Part shown: positions 42,467 to 54,196 of the stretch, in pieces | How the letters are laid out: each line of letters opens with the position of its first letter | Position numbering within the stretch: the stretch's first letter is position 1 | Assembly (NCBI GenBank): GCA_023055425.1 | Contig: JALGPY010000004.1 | Location: 113,687,504-113,751,503, forward strand | From: Linanthus parryae | Lineage: Eukaryota; Streptophyta; Magnoliopsida; Ericales; Polemoniaceae | Reading direction: 5' to 3' | DNA: 64,000 bases | The notes under the pieces: generated by a model | What the model saw: only the letters and a program-made list of their open reading frames with translations | Databases searched by the model: none | What the model was told of the DNA's origin: nothing | Translations under genes and position numbers: made by a program

Positions 42467-43182
42467 GCCGAATGTATTCCTGATGCACTGCGAATAAGTG
42501 TCAGACAGATGCACCACAACAAATGTCACGGGTTATGCCACTCTAGATGCTTCATAATGCGTGCCAGCACAGGTTTCGTGCCATATGAGATCTGAATCGC
42601 CTCAGATGCGCTGGTAATTGATGCTTGCCAGATTTTGCGCAGGATGCGAGCCTAACACATGATGAAACAGATGCACGCCCAGAACAGAATCGTTAAGAAT
42701 GTGCGCCAGAAACATACTCACGCGCTAAATGATCCATGTAAGGAGCTAAATTGATGACAGAAACAGAATGCGCCTGAGCGCCAATCTCCAGAAAGCCGGA
42801 TGTGCGTGAACGTCAGATGCGCGTCGGAAACGAATAAGTGCCAGATGTTCCAGATGCTATATGTACCAGCACGCCAAATTTTCACGCCCAAACCATATGT
42901 GCGTCGGATGCTCCATAACAGGAGCCGAGATATCCCCCAAGGGGCTCAGATGGTGGGAGTACATGCACCCCTATTCCTCAGTCCAATGAATTGTACTTGT
43001 TTCTCTTTGTGATCAGCTATGTCTTAATTGCTAAATCATACATCGTTCTTCGAAGAATCTCAATACCCAAACTCCGAAAAGCATGTCTGAATGCTCCACC
43101 GAAATTACAAAATCCTAGCTAAAAAAATTACATCAAATTGTTAAACCATGGATCTTGGCTCCAGCTAGATACGTGAAGCCAT
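42467..43182 (-). other. Probable internal remnant of the LTR X element
   Basis: Non-coding in all frames. From about 42470 to 42960 it is unusually rich in variants of CAGATGCGC, GCGCCAGA and GATGC, giving many CpG sites in an AT-rich neighbourhood. The right end, just before the primer-like site at 43183-43193, looks like the leader of a minus-strand copia element. No gag or pol is recognisable. Confidence 0.45.
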
Positions 43183-43193
43183 GCTCTGATACC
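43183..43193 (-). promoter_or_regulatory. Primer-binding site of the LTR X element
   Basis: On the minus strand GGTATCAGAGC, four bases from the LTR at 43198. It identifies that LTR as a 5' LTR in minus orientation. Confidence 0.75.
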
Positions 43194-43197
43194 GGTT

Positions 43198-43581
43198 TGT
43201 TATAATTTGGAGTATCGAGACAACAAAATTGAAAAAATATTCAAGAAAGGAGACGGAATTTAATGTGGTTCACTAACGGATTCACACTAACAAATCCGTT
43301 AGCTATCTCCACAACCAGAAACTGATATTTTATTGAGATAACCACAAAAGTGTAACCCGAATACACCACATAATACACCCACACAATGCTTAGCACGCCC
43401 TCGGTCTCTTATATAGACCTAAGGATACGATCTTGCATCTTAAAACCGGAAACCTTCCAAAACGGACAAGGAAATAACTAAACTACCCAAGTCCCAATCA
43501 TGCTCGTACGACCAACCCCTATAAATTATTGTACGACCAGCGAAGTGTTCATGCTGCTTACTTCCTTCTCTTATCCCAACA
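43198..43581 (-). repeat. Old LTR 'X', second copy (5' LTR)
   Basis: 384 bp, TGTTATAATTTGG ... TTATCCCAACA. It is followed by GCTATTTTAACAAGC, the same F-box flank position that follows the other LTR X copy (GTTATTTTAACAAGC at 41890). Both copies thus occupy the same site in paralogous units. Confidence 0.8.
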
Positions 43582-44106
43582 GCTATTTTAACAAGCGTCG
43601 TGTCGCTCATTAGTTGTTCGTGTTCGATATGACGAAGATATCGCCGAAGATTGGTATTTTTGTTTCTCATGATGCTCGCATCAAAGATTTCACTCCAACA
43701 AAAAAAATCACCATAATATGACAACTCGACCACATAAATTTTGTCTTAACTTATCGCTGCCACATATTGTTGTGACATTTTGACGACAATTAATGTCGCG
43801 ATCGAGTCGAAAGAAATTGTCATATATTTATCAAATACATACCACTACACTAGATGTAATCCATTTTTTAAATTTCTATGGTTAGTTTCCTCATATGCAA
43901 GGAACCACGAATTACCAGAGTCTGCCTCTTATTTTACATCATTGTCGACATATAATGTTCCTCCAACCAGGTAAAAGTCAATCTAAAGCTAATAATGTGG
44001 GCACTCAACAAGGGAATTCGTAAAGTTAATAAAAGAGTACAACTACATGTGTAGTTTTTAAAAACCCGGGGGGGGGGGGGGGGTTCTTGGGGTGGCTCCT
44101 ATAGGG
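43582..44106 (+). other. 3' flank of F-box unit C, first part
   Basis: Non-coding and homologous to the flanks of units A and B. It preserves the uninterrupted sequence around the LINE-1 site (AAATACATACCACTACAC... to CATATGCAAGGAACCA, about 43825-43905). A run of 16 G lies at 44068-44083. Interrupted at 44107 by the old Angela element. No F-box gene is left upstream of it. Confidence 0.75.
44068..44083 (+). repeat. Poly-G tract (16 G)
   Basis: CCC followed by 16 consecutive G. Unusual in this AT-rich context, and prone to length errors in sequencing. Confidence 0.95.
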
Positions 44107-45456
44107 TGTTGTAACTGATTACGCAGCAGAAATAAAGAATAAAAGATCCACACAAGACCCTCCAAGGATCACAGGAAAAGAATTCATAACGATAGTAAAG
44201 AATTCACAACAAGTACCTTGTGAGTCTCCTGTGATGACTTCAAACACAAATAATGTCACGTCTCTACGGTTGACCCTTGCCTAGGATTGAGATATAGATC
44301 GTCCAAATTTTTGTGCTAGCTAGGTACGATGGAAGTGGAAGAAGAAATAACGCAACGGAGACCTAAGAGGGGTTCAGCCCTCCCTCTTTGGCCGACGGGT
44401 AGGGGCGGTTGGCCTCTCTTATGTTGTCTAGCTCTCTCATTGCTTTATCTCCTACTCAAGTGATGTTATGAGCATTAGTTGTAGGAAGGAAGCTAGGAGC
44501 ATCCTTTATATAGCCCAACGACTCCTTGTTTACTACATAAAGGCCCTATTCTAATCCTACTCAAGTTCGAATTAGTCCCTCTTGCATATTAGTCCTACTA
44601 AGTTAGCAAGTTGTTGCACTTTGATGCTTCTAATTAGTTAATCATAGTAATTAATTCCCATGCCTAATTCAATTCATATGGCGTGTGATCCCATAGGTCT
44701 CTACTTAGTTGGTAGTAACTATTTACTAACATGGAGCGATGTCTAGCAACACATCCATTCCACCCAACTAATAGAAATAGTCATACGACAAACCTTGTGC
44801 AAGTATTGTCTCATCCCTTTGTCTCTATATCCGGACTGGACATGAGACATACAAGTCACACCCTTATCCATGCAGATAACATCAATATCCATATAAATTT
44901 ATCTGAGTCTGGCTTGACATTCTATAGCACTATCCCTCGAGTGGCCGCGGATATTTGCTCTCGTTATGTGGGAGGGACAAATTCTATCTACATCACTACG
45001 ATCTCTAAGATTGCTTCATATTGGGTCTGATACACGCCTTTATGGCTACCCAGTCACGATGTAGCGTCTGACGCTACCAAGACACAATATTCCACAACTA
45101 GATGATCTAGTGACTTCAAGTCTAAGGATGACAATACCATTGTCACCGTGAGAAGCGCTTGTGACTTTAAATAACTTGTATGTAGCCCTCTCGGAGATGG
45201 GTCAATCCAGTATGCCATAACCCCTAATGCATACCCGTGTGTTGGATCGTTATATATTCATATCAATCCAACCCCATACTAGTCTATAGTTGATTGTCCT
45301 ATTAATCAATATAATTTACTAGGGATATTTAAGAATATAACAATTGTATTCTAAGGACTTCATTCAAGTTAACATTTCTCCATATCGATAACATAATGAA
45401 TCGTAAATCCATAAATGTCACAAGAAATAGATTGCCTCTAGGGCATATTTCCAACA
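44107..45456 (-). repeat. 3' LTR of the old Angela element (minus strand)
   Basis: 1350 bp. It shows the Angela-type end and, on the minus strand, a TATA-like CTATATAAAGGA at about 44503-44514, equivalent to that of the young element. Confidence 0.88.
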
Positions 45457-45896
45457 GTCTCCCACTTGTACTAGAGTCAATCTCCTGCATCATATGCCTA
45501 TTGATCTAGAGCGGTCCTCATGCTTTCTCTCCACAAGGTAAGAGAGACCACTGTTGGTACTTTGCAAATATTCAAATCTCCTCCATTGACAATCGATTGA
45601 GATTGAATATTCCGAGTAAGCGCATCCCATGTAGTAACTACTCAGTCCTCTGTGGTAGAATCGGCAACTGAATCTTGCCTGGAACCTTTCCAGCTCACAG
45701 TCCCTCCAACTAGTGCAAAAGCATAAAACTTGATTATAATCTGAAATCTTCATCTTTAGATTTGGAAGTTCTCATCGCTGTAACCCCTTACAATAAACTC
45801 TTCCTATCCTCTATTTATCAAGAATTCATACTTTAGTTCTTCTCAAGTACTTAAGGGTAATCTTGATAATTATCCAGTGACTCTCACATGGATTCC
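45457..45896 (-). pseudogene. Old Angela RNase H remnant
   Basis: Reverse-complement similarity to the end of the intact Angela pol: GTGAGAGTCACTGGAT and TTAAGTACTTGAGAAGAACTA near 45830-45890 correspond to about 13251-13305. The final coding bases are next to the polypurine tract. Frames are broken. Confidence 0.75.
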
Positions 45897-47133
45897 ATCG
45901 ATTGGGGAGGCTTTGAAACCCGTTTTTTGGCTTATATACACCCCCCCAAAAGTCAAAAATAACCCCCAATTAAAGAGTAGCCCCGTCCATTTCGGCCAGA
46001 AATGGTGCCGAAATGATTTCAAAAAGCCAAAACAGTTGGCTTGTTTCTATTCGGCCCGAAATAGGGGCATTTCGGCTCGAAATGGTGCCTGAAATGCCCT
46101 GGACTCTACCATCTTGTTTTTGCTCTAACTTCTTCATCCGACATCCGTTTTGCGCAATTCTTGCACCGATGGACTCCATAAGCGAGAAATCCCTTTTTGA
46201 TTGAAAAACTCCCAAAGTCCGTAGAATTTTTCATTTCATCTCAAATCTGCTCTCTTGTGCATGAATCGTGCCTTTAAGCTCTTGAACCGTGACTTCCTCT
46301 CCGGATTCCGATGCGTGCAAACCCGATACAACAACTCGCTGCCATGATACTCCAAGATAATAATCTACTCCTCGATCAACTCCTCTACCATGCATATTTC
46401 TTCAAATGAGCTCGTTGTTCCTCGTTTTGCATGCAACGTCGTGCACACGCATCAAGAAGGGGAATCCAGAGGGGTCTTCGGTACATGTGTCCTGCACACT
46501 CATAAGAGATATTAAACCACTCTCTCTCAACCCTCACAATCAAATATGGAGAACTCAAAAGCACAAACTTGCATGAATAACATCCTACTCTACATTAGGT
46601 TTCCTCCCAAGAAGCGCTTGTAATTTAACGTCGATGGCCCGACCTGGTTACCTCAACCGACAAGGAACATGCGAGATGATTTATCCCTCCACTTCTTCTT
46701 CTTCCACCAGCTTTTCTCCAGAACTTCAAGTGCACCCCTGTGCTGTGCTGATGGTGGCGAGTTAAGGAAGCTAACCCCTTTCATCTTGTAATTTTTCTTC
46801 TTGATCAGCTTCATGTAGTACTAATGGGCTCAAATGAATCTATGGCCATAAAGGCATCCCAGTAGTACCACTTTGGTGCTTTATGCTCTTTAATCAACAC
46901 ATGCAGTTCATTTACACCCCCACACTGGAGGATTTCTAACTCCTTGACTATGGCATATAGATCGTCAATAGGATAGCCAATAGAACAAGAATTTGGAAGT
47001 TTCCCATCACGTTATTCTCCAAAAGACTATCCATACACAAGTCTTTTCAACTCATTGCGGACTTGATTTATATGAGATATGGAAAAATCTTCAAAAATCT
47101 GAGTTGGGGCTTTTACCTCAACTGTAATGGACG

Positions 47134-47671
47134 CTATTTCTTCGCCAGCTTCATCATCAGCACATCACAAGCTCCCAATGTCGGTGTCATTCCAATCACG
47201 CTAAGGCTGTGAGATAAGTGGAGGCTCCCTTGCACAAAGCATCGCCTCCTCCCATGTTGGACACACAAATCAACCCCAGTCTGAATCAGAGTCTGAGTCC
47301 TCATAAATGGCAGAGTCCAACAATGGTTCATGGACACTTCATTCTTCACTCGTCTCATGTATCTCTTCTTCCACGACTGCAGCATGGGATGCGGATTCAC
47401 GTCCTTGCTCCATCCTAGCCATCAGTGTCATTTGCATCTCTAGGACAGCTGGTAGACAATGAGGTTCATCCGAATCTTCTTGTGATGGTGACCATAGAGG
47501 CTCAATTAGGGGCTCAATATCATGTAAGAAAGGCTCATCTTGTGGCTCTGGTGTATCCAAGGACATTCTTTTGACCCGCGCTGGATCTCCTCCATAATTT
47601 TGCACAAGTCTGCCATACTGGCTTGTGAGTCCTCTTGGTGGTGCTGAAGCTATGGTGGATTGAATAGGCAT
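47134..47671 (-). pseudogene. Short broken ORFs in the Tat/Athila-like segment
   Basis: Two overlapping minus-strand reading frames, 47339-47671 (begins MPIQSTIASAPPRGLTSQYG) and 47134-47400, lie where a leader or gag would be expected. They show acidic, glutamate- and proline-rich composition and no recognisable domain. They could be remnants of an element-specific ORF, or chance. Function unknown. Confidence 0.3.
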
Positions 47672-47972
47672 GCGCCTTCATACTTGTGATCCTTCTTGCA
47701 TTTATATCACCATATCATTGAGCATGAGCCATCTGTGTGCCAAACTCTGCATCTTGCACAATAGTAGGGGTAATCAGAGATCCCCTCACAATCCTCGTCG
47801 CTCCACATGCTCATGATATCTCCTGCTTCATGTGATCCTGCAAAAACAAACTCACAAGATACCCGTGAAGCACAGAGATAGAAACAGAATAAGACTAATT
47901 AAAAGAAAAGTACTCTAAACTAACTCCTAACTAAATAATCTACCGCTGTCCCCGGCAACGGTGCCAAAAACT

Positions 47973-49612
47973 TGACACACTTTCTTACGTGTTACCGCAA
48001 GTGCACGGTTCAAGTAATATAGGGGTGGTATTCCAACCCCGAGTTATTGATCCCACGAGGACAAGCTTGAGAATATTTAATTAGTTATTAGCTTAGACAC
48101 GGTACAAGGAGGAAAGAATTATGATTAAAATGTTGTCACCCTCAAACAAGTTACTAAAATGACTTAACAAACTAAACTAAATTTTTTGTTTTTTTCTAAA
48201 TAAAATGGTGAACAACTAGGTGACCTATGGATCCCCTATGGTTTTAGACATTTCCGGATTATGTTTTGAGACACGCTCTCATCTTATTAATTGTGTCGGG
48301 TAATAGCACTATCAATCTCCTCTCGGTATCATGTCGTTCTACCTATCAATCGACTACGGGTCCTGTCGGTCCACCGACGTCTACCAATATGGTTCTAGTA
48401 GGCTAACGACCTGCACGGCAACGCGTCCTATCGGTCCACCGTTGCACGAAACAGTCAAATCTCACCTACCGAATCTACCCACTAACACGACTAGTCCAAA
48501 TCATCTCACCTCTCAGTATCAATGATTTAGGCTAATTTCTTGTTCTGGTTCGTATCTAGGTAAAGTCTCTCTCCAGCACCCACCTAGAACGCTAGCTTAA
48601 CCGGTTCGCGACTGCTTTTATGCTAAGAATTAAGTTTAGAGTCAATCCAGCTAATATGATGATAACTTTAAGATATGATTCATATAACATACTGATCATC
48701 TTCCCAATTTTGTTCTTGTTACCCTAGACGTGTCGATAGTCCTAAGCAATCAAGATATACGATAAACAAAGAAGAACAATACGATTAAGAGAATCAAAAT
48801 ATGAATCAATCTCACAATCCGGAAACAAGTATAGTTCATAAACCTTAGGTTCATCTCCAATGAACCTAGCAAAAGTAGTTAGCTACGCATAAGAAACTAA
48901 ACAACAAGAGTTTCTCCATATAATTGATGAAAAGAGAAGAGAAAGAAATCAAACGGGGAAATCTCCGGTTTGGGGATGATCCTAATCGATCTCCTCAGCT
49001 CCCTTGCGTCTCTCTCTTCCTCCGTATGCGTGAATGATTCCCTCTAGGTCTTCTATCCTGATTTTACCAGTTGGGACCGAGTTTTTAATGTACTTTGGCC
49101 GAAATTGCACTTCAGCCCCTCCAGTTTGTCATTCTCGGACGAAATTGTAAGCCGATCTTGCGCGGGCCATTACTCTCTCATTCGGACTCCAATTAAGCTT
49201 TGTGACCTATCGTTGGAAAGCTATTTGAGTCTACTTTCATTTAGAGCCGGTCTTGCTCCAAAATTCATTATATATTTTCCTGAGTATTGAAAATAGTGAA
49301 GGCTGATCATTCTAGCTCCTCCTACTTTTGCTTCTCTTTACTCCACTTGAGCTCCCATTGTTTTTGAAGTTCGTTCCATGTATCCTATCAACCGATTAGC
49401 ATCCGTTCCAGCCAAGACACCATGAAAAAACATACCAAGTTATTATATTTGACAAATAACAACGAAATAAACATAGAAACGCCCGGACTAACAATAAAGC
49501 GCATATGAGGCATCAAGTGACGAAACGACTCATATTCTCTACAAATAAGCTCAAATATCTCATGATAATGTGGAAAATTACAATTATATATAGCCCCTAA
49601 TAGGTGCTATCA
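47973..49612 (-). repeat. Probable 5' LTR of the Tat/Athila-like element
   Basis: 1640 bp; on the minus strand it starts TGATAGCACCTATTAGGGG and ends GTGTCA. It abuts the primer-like site. A second copy is not found in the window. Confidence 0.55.
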
Positions 49613-52599
49613 CTGGCCTAGTACATAACACGGCGTATCTCTTGAATCTCATTCATACGGTCCCCTTTCCAATCTAATTGGAAAGACAATTAGTCTTCCA
49701 AAGACTAATTCCATGTGATATAGATAGAATCCATATTCTTTACATGTTGAACCATTTCAACACCTTTTTTCAATATATGTATTTTTACTTAATTTAAACA
49801 ACTATCTTGATATATCTCCATAGATCTTTATAGATTGTCTTGCCTGATTCTACCATTGAAAATCAATTCTCTAGCCAATCTTCAACAGATTGCAGGATAG
49901 GGACATCATTTCCAATGATTAGTATGTCTCCACATACAAGACCAAAAATATAACTGTGCTCCCACCCTTCTTGTAAACACAAGCTTCATCTTTAATTTTG
50001 ATGGAACCAAACCCCCTTAATTGCATCACTAAATCGAGGATTCCAACTCGAAGAAGCTTGACTCAATCTGCAGACAGATTGCTACAAGCAAGATGCGAAT
50101 GGATTTAAGCATCAAAATTGTGAAAATATTTATTCATTGTCCATACTATGTACTTCCAGGAAACCTTTAGCCAACAATCTTCCCTTAAAAGTAATCATAT
50201 TACCACCAATGTTGGTTTCCTCATAACCCACTTGCACCCTATGAGTCCTACCCTTTCAGGTGGTTCCACCAAAGTCCATACTTTGTTGGTATACATGGAT
50301 TCTACTTCGTATCTCATGGATCCAAGCCATTTCTGAGAGTTTGGCACACTTATGGCCATCTCATAGGTTATTGGCTCATCTCCATGAGCAACACATCAAC
50401 GAGCTCATGAGAAATCCATATTTCTCTAGCCTCTTGACACTTTTAACCTATGAGGTTCTTGTGTTACCTTATTAGGTAGCTCCACAACACCTAGTGATCC
50501 TGCTCATGTTCCATCAAAGGATCAATGTTCTATTGTGGTTCTTGAACTCCTTCAAGTTCTATTGTCCTCCCACTGTTTCTTTTAGAGACAATCTCTATTT
50601 AGAAACACAACAGTTCGAGCAACAAACAATTTGTTCTCGACTGAATTGTAAAGATAATATACTTTGTTTTCTCAGGATATTCCACATAGTACATTTATCT
50701 GACTTAGGTTCAAGTTTATCTGTAAACCGTTTACATAAACTTCATAACCCAAATTCCTTTTCAATGACATACTAGGACACTTCTTAGTCCATATCTCATT
50801 TGGTGTTTTTAACAATTGACTTAGATGGAACAAGTTTAAGTCGAAATTAATTAGAACATAGCCCCGAAAGTAAACTGGAAGTTCTGTTTGACACATCAAG
50901 GACCAAACCGTGTCCAACAAGGTCCGGTATCTCTTCTCATGCACGCCATTCCATAATGGTGTTCTAGGTAGAGTGAGTTGGGATCACATCGCGTACTCCC
51001 TTAGATGCTTAAACAATTGGCTTAAGTACTCTCCTCCACGATCCAATCGTAGAACCATGATAGTTTTGCCAAGCTGGCTTTCTACTTCATTCTTGAATTC
51101 CTTGAACTCTTCAAAGAATTGTGATTTGTCTCTTCATAAGATACATAAATCCATATGTCTCTTATCCTATCAGTAAATATGATGAAGTACTGAAAACCAC
51201 CTTTGTCATTTATGCTTAGCTGCCTACATATATCAATATGTATGATTCCCATATGATCATATATTTTCATAATAAATAAGTCTCACATGTCCCATATGAT
51301 TCAAAATCAAATGAGTCCAGAAATCCATCCATATGGAGCCTAGATATGTATCTCTCATTTATGTTGCCTAATCAAAAATGTCAAAGATAAGTGAGGTTCA
51401 TATCATTATATACAAACCTCTTGGTATTAATGTTATAGATGAAATTATCATGATCAATGATATACAATCCATTAGTCAAAATTTCATTACATTAATGCAT
51501 ATCAGAATAAATGGAACAACATTTGTCCTTTATTATGATAGAGAGTCTTTCTTGTCCAAACAAGAAACTATGATAATGCTCCTACTCCTAGAAGACTTTG
51601 CTGCATTGCCCCACGTGTAGGTTTATCTATCCTTATCCAATTGTCTACATATCTTGAGATCCTCCACATTTCTACAAAGGTGATATCCTCATCTAGTATC
51701 ATATACTCAAGATGATGAGATAGACACATTGACTTCTATAAAAAAAATACCTAGAGTGGAATTCATATTTCTTTTATTATTTCCTTCCAGGTACTTTGGG
51801 CAGTCTCTCTTCCTCTACACCACCTATGGGACTTTTAAGGCAATTTGGTTTTTAACAACAAGCTTTCTTTATACCCGTGGGGTCAGCACAAACCTTTTAC
51901 CCTTACCATGCTGTTAAACATTAACATCTTTTGCCTTTAGCCCATTTGTTTAGCGATTCTCAATCATATCGAGTAAATCACCTTTGGACAAAACTATAAA
52001 TGCATCCAATGCAATTCTTGGTCCACTTGGGCAAATAACTTTTATTATTTTTCTAACTCCTAAAATCTAAGCTTTCAATCTTATTGAAATAATTTAGTTG
52101 CGTTTTTACCTCTTGCTTTAGTAGTCACACATTACTAGTTTGTGTCGTTGTGTCATATTTTGATGAATCAAGTCGCCTTGCTTTGGCAAGCCCGGACTTT
52201 ATTACATCTCGATCATGAAAAGTGCTAAGCAAGAGATGATAAAACGCAAAGCGGAGCAACACTTCAAACATTTCATGTCTAGCTCGCTCTTTGAAAGAGA
52301 TTCTTGTAACATATGATCATATCATACGCCCTCATGTTTCTCATCTTGCTTCCAAAGCTCAGAGTTCATGGAAGCTGAAATGAGGCAAGTTACATCCAAA
52401 GAACCATTCTTTTATGATCCTTTCATTAGGATTTAGTGTGTTTTGGTAGTTGGTGGGAAGAGATTTTATGTTCTGCGATGTACAACATTTTTCTTTTATT
52501 TTAGAACAATTATCTATTTTATACCAGTCTAGAAAATAGATTTTAGACAGCTTGTCCTTCTCAAGGACGTAAAGTCGTGTTTTGTTTATTTAATGCCAT
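49613..52599 (-). pseudogene. Old Angela gag-pol remnant
   Basis: Broken relative of the 9882-13832 polyprotein. Gag starts near ATG 52599, and the equivalent of SVLEKDKLS...FLDWY is at about 52510-52580. An integrase fragment at 50672-50944 (RTLLDTVWSLMCQTELP) aligns with RTLLDMVRSMMCQTDLP of the intact protein. A fragment at 51082-51270 matches the start of integrase. Frames change many times, and parts of gag near 51950-52250 appear rearranged. Non-functional. Confidence 0.85.
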
Positions 52600-54196
52600 G
52601 GGAATTCAACACCAAAAGAATTATGCAGAGCGTTGTGACGTTGTACTATTTTAATAAGGACATAAATTATAAAACATAGCTCCCACTATTTTTCTCGGAT
52701 TAATAACCCTCCATATTAATTCGGAAAATATCACTATATTTTCTAGTGGGCCAAGATTCATATTTCACTTATTTTGAGCTTGCTTTGGCAAGTCACCCAA
52801 AAGTCAGTTATTTATGTTGAAACAATTCCAATTGCATCCCATGCAACTCTTGGTTCAATCGGGAAAACAACTCTTTATTTATCTATCCCTTAGATAATTC
52901 CAATTGGTGCCTCTAGGCTTTTAATCCTTATTAAAAATACCTAGTTACGTCCAACCTGTTACTCCAACAATTGCACATTACAAGTGCCATCGCACCACAT
53001 AATGATGAATCAAGTCGCCTTGCTTTGGCACGCACGAACTTGATTAATCGATTTGTGGTGAGTGTTTAAGTAAGGAGAAGGCAAACGTAATATTTCAGTT
53101 TTGAGGGATTTTTCTTTCAATTAACTATTTTGTTGATCCACATCAACTAATCTACTTATTTGAGTTGGGCAAGACTCAAAATAAAATATCCGGGCTGTTG
53201 TTTATCTTATTTTCAAATTTCATGCATCATCCATACACCAACAACAATGATAAGACAATAAAGTAAACATCCACAAAAAATAAAAATTAACATGATATGT
53301 ATATGGCCTCCTAGACTAAGATCCCAAGCCAATGAGAATATCAATGAACCCTAAAAATAGCAAGCTCATCTTCATGTTCCTCCATCTTTTGGTCCATCCT
53401 TCATAGTCTTATGTAATGCTCCATGCTCCATGTTGTGACTCCTTTAATTCTTTGGGTTTCTTTTCCCCAATATTGGATATCTATTCTATTTAGTACTAGC
53501 TCGCATCTAACTAAATAAATACATCTCACAAGTTGAGATAAAATATACCGGCTCGCAGGCCGTAAATCATAATTAATTATTACATCAAAATGATCAGCTC
53601 GCAGGCCGTAAACAAACCACAAAAATTAAACATTCACAACAAACAACATCTAAGGTCATATCCAATCACCATACGAATTGGACATAAACAGTTAAAATCA
53701 AAGTTTTACTCGCTTAGTCAATTTTAATAGATTTTAGGATCCCTCACCAAACTAGTGGCTGAACCCCTTGGAGCCGCCCGGGCCGAGCCTAGGCCGGTCG
53801 GACCAACCCGTGGAGTCGGCCGAACCGCCTAGGCCTTCGGCCTTGTTGGCTTGGGCGGCAAGGAAGCATAGGGGCAGTCCCTAGGGGGCCAATCCTCTAT
53901 GGTATTTGTTTCCAAAACAACTTCTTCCTTGTTCCCCAAGACCAAAACGTTTCCAAATTGAAAACTCCTTTTCAATTTGTGCCCAAACCCTAATTCTAAG
54001 ATCCTAAAATTTCTCAAACTCACTAATTCTCACATCCCATGTAAAATTAATTCTTGTTTGGTTTTATTATTGAAAAATTGCATCAATATGCTTGATTTGT
54101 CTGTTTTACGCAATAAACATCAATTGAAGTGTAAAACTACATAAAATGTAACACATAATCTACGTTATGCTCTACGACCCGTGGCTCTAATAACAC
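52600..54196 (-). other. Leader of the old Angela element
   Basis: Corresponds to the untranslated leader of the young element: GACTTGCCAAAGCAAGCTCA and a CCCACTAGAAAATATA-type block near 52740-52800, and the GC-rich stretch at about 53770-53880. A block around GATGAATCAAGTCGCCTTGCTTTGGCA occurs twice (about 52163 and 53005), so a local duplication exists. The primer site near 54183-54196 is degenerate. No gene. Confidence 0.65.

Larger units (their letters stand above)
45897..49612 (-). mobile_element. Partial Tat/Athila-like Ty3 element
   Basis: A foreign 3.7-kb segment within the old Angela RT/RNase H region. At 47950-47966 the minus strand reads TGGCACCGTTGCCGGGG, close to the TTTGGCGCCGTTGCCGGGG block that follows the 5' LTR in plant Athila/Tat-type elements. 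Next to it is a 1640-bp TG...CA sequence (47973-49612), the probable 5' LTR. At 46602-46643 the minus strand carries a GACGTTAAATTACAAGCGCTTCTTGGGAGG-like motif, which I recall from the 3' regions of such elements. No gag-pol is present, and the other LTR is not identifiable. Lineage is inference. Confidence 0.55.

Noticed and set aside
44731..45030. 99-aa ORF in the old Angela LTR
   Set aside because: It lies wholly within an LTR on the strand opposite to the element, with no domain.
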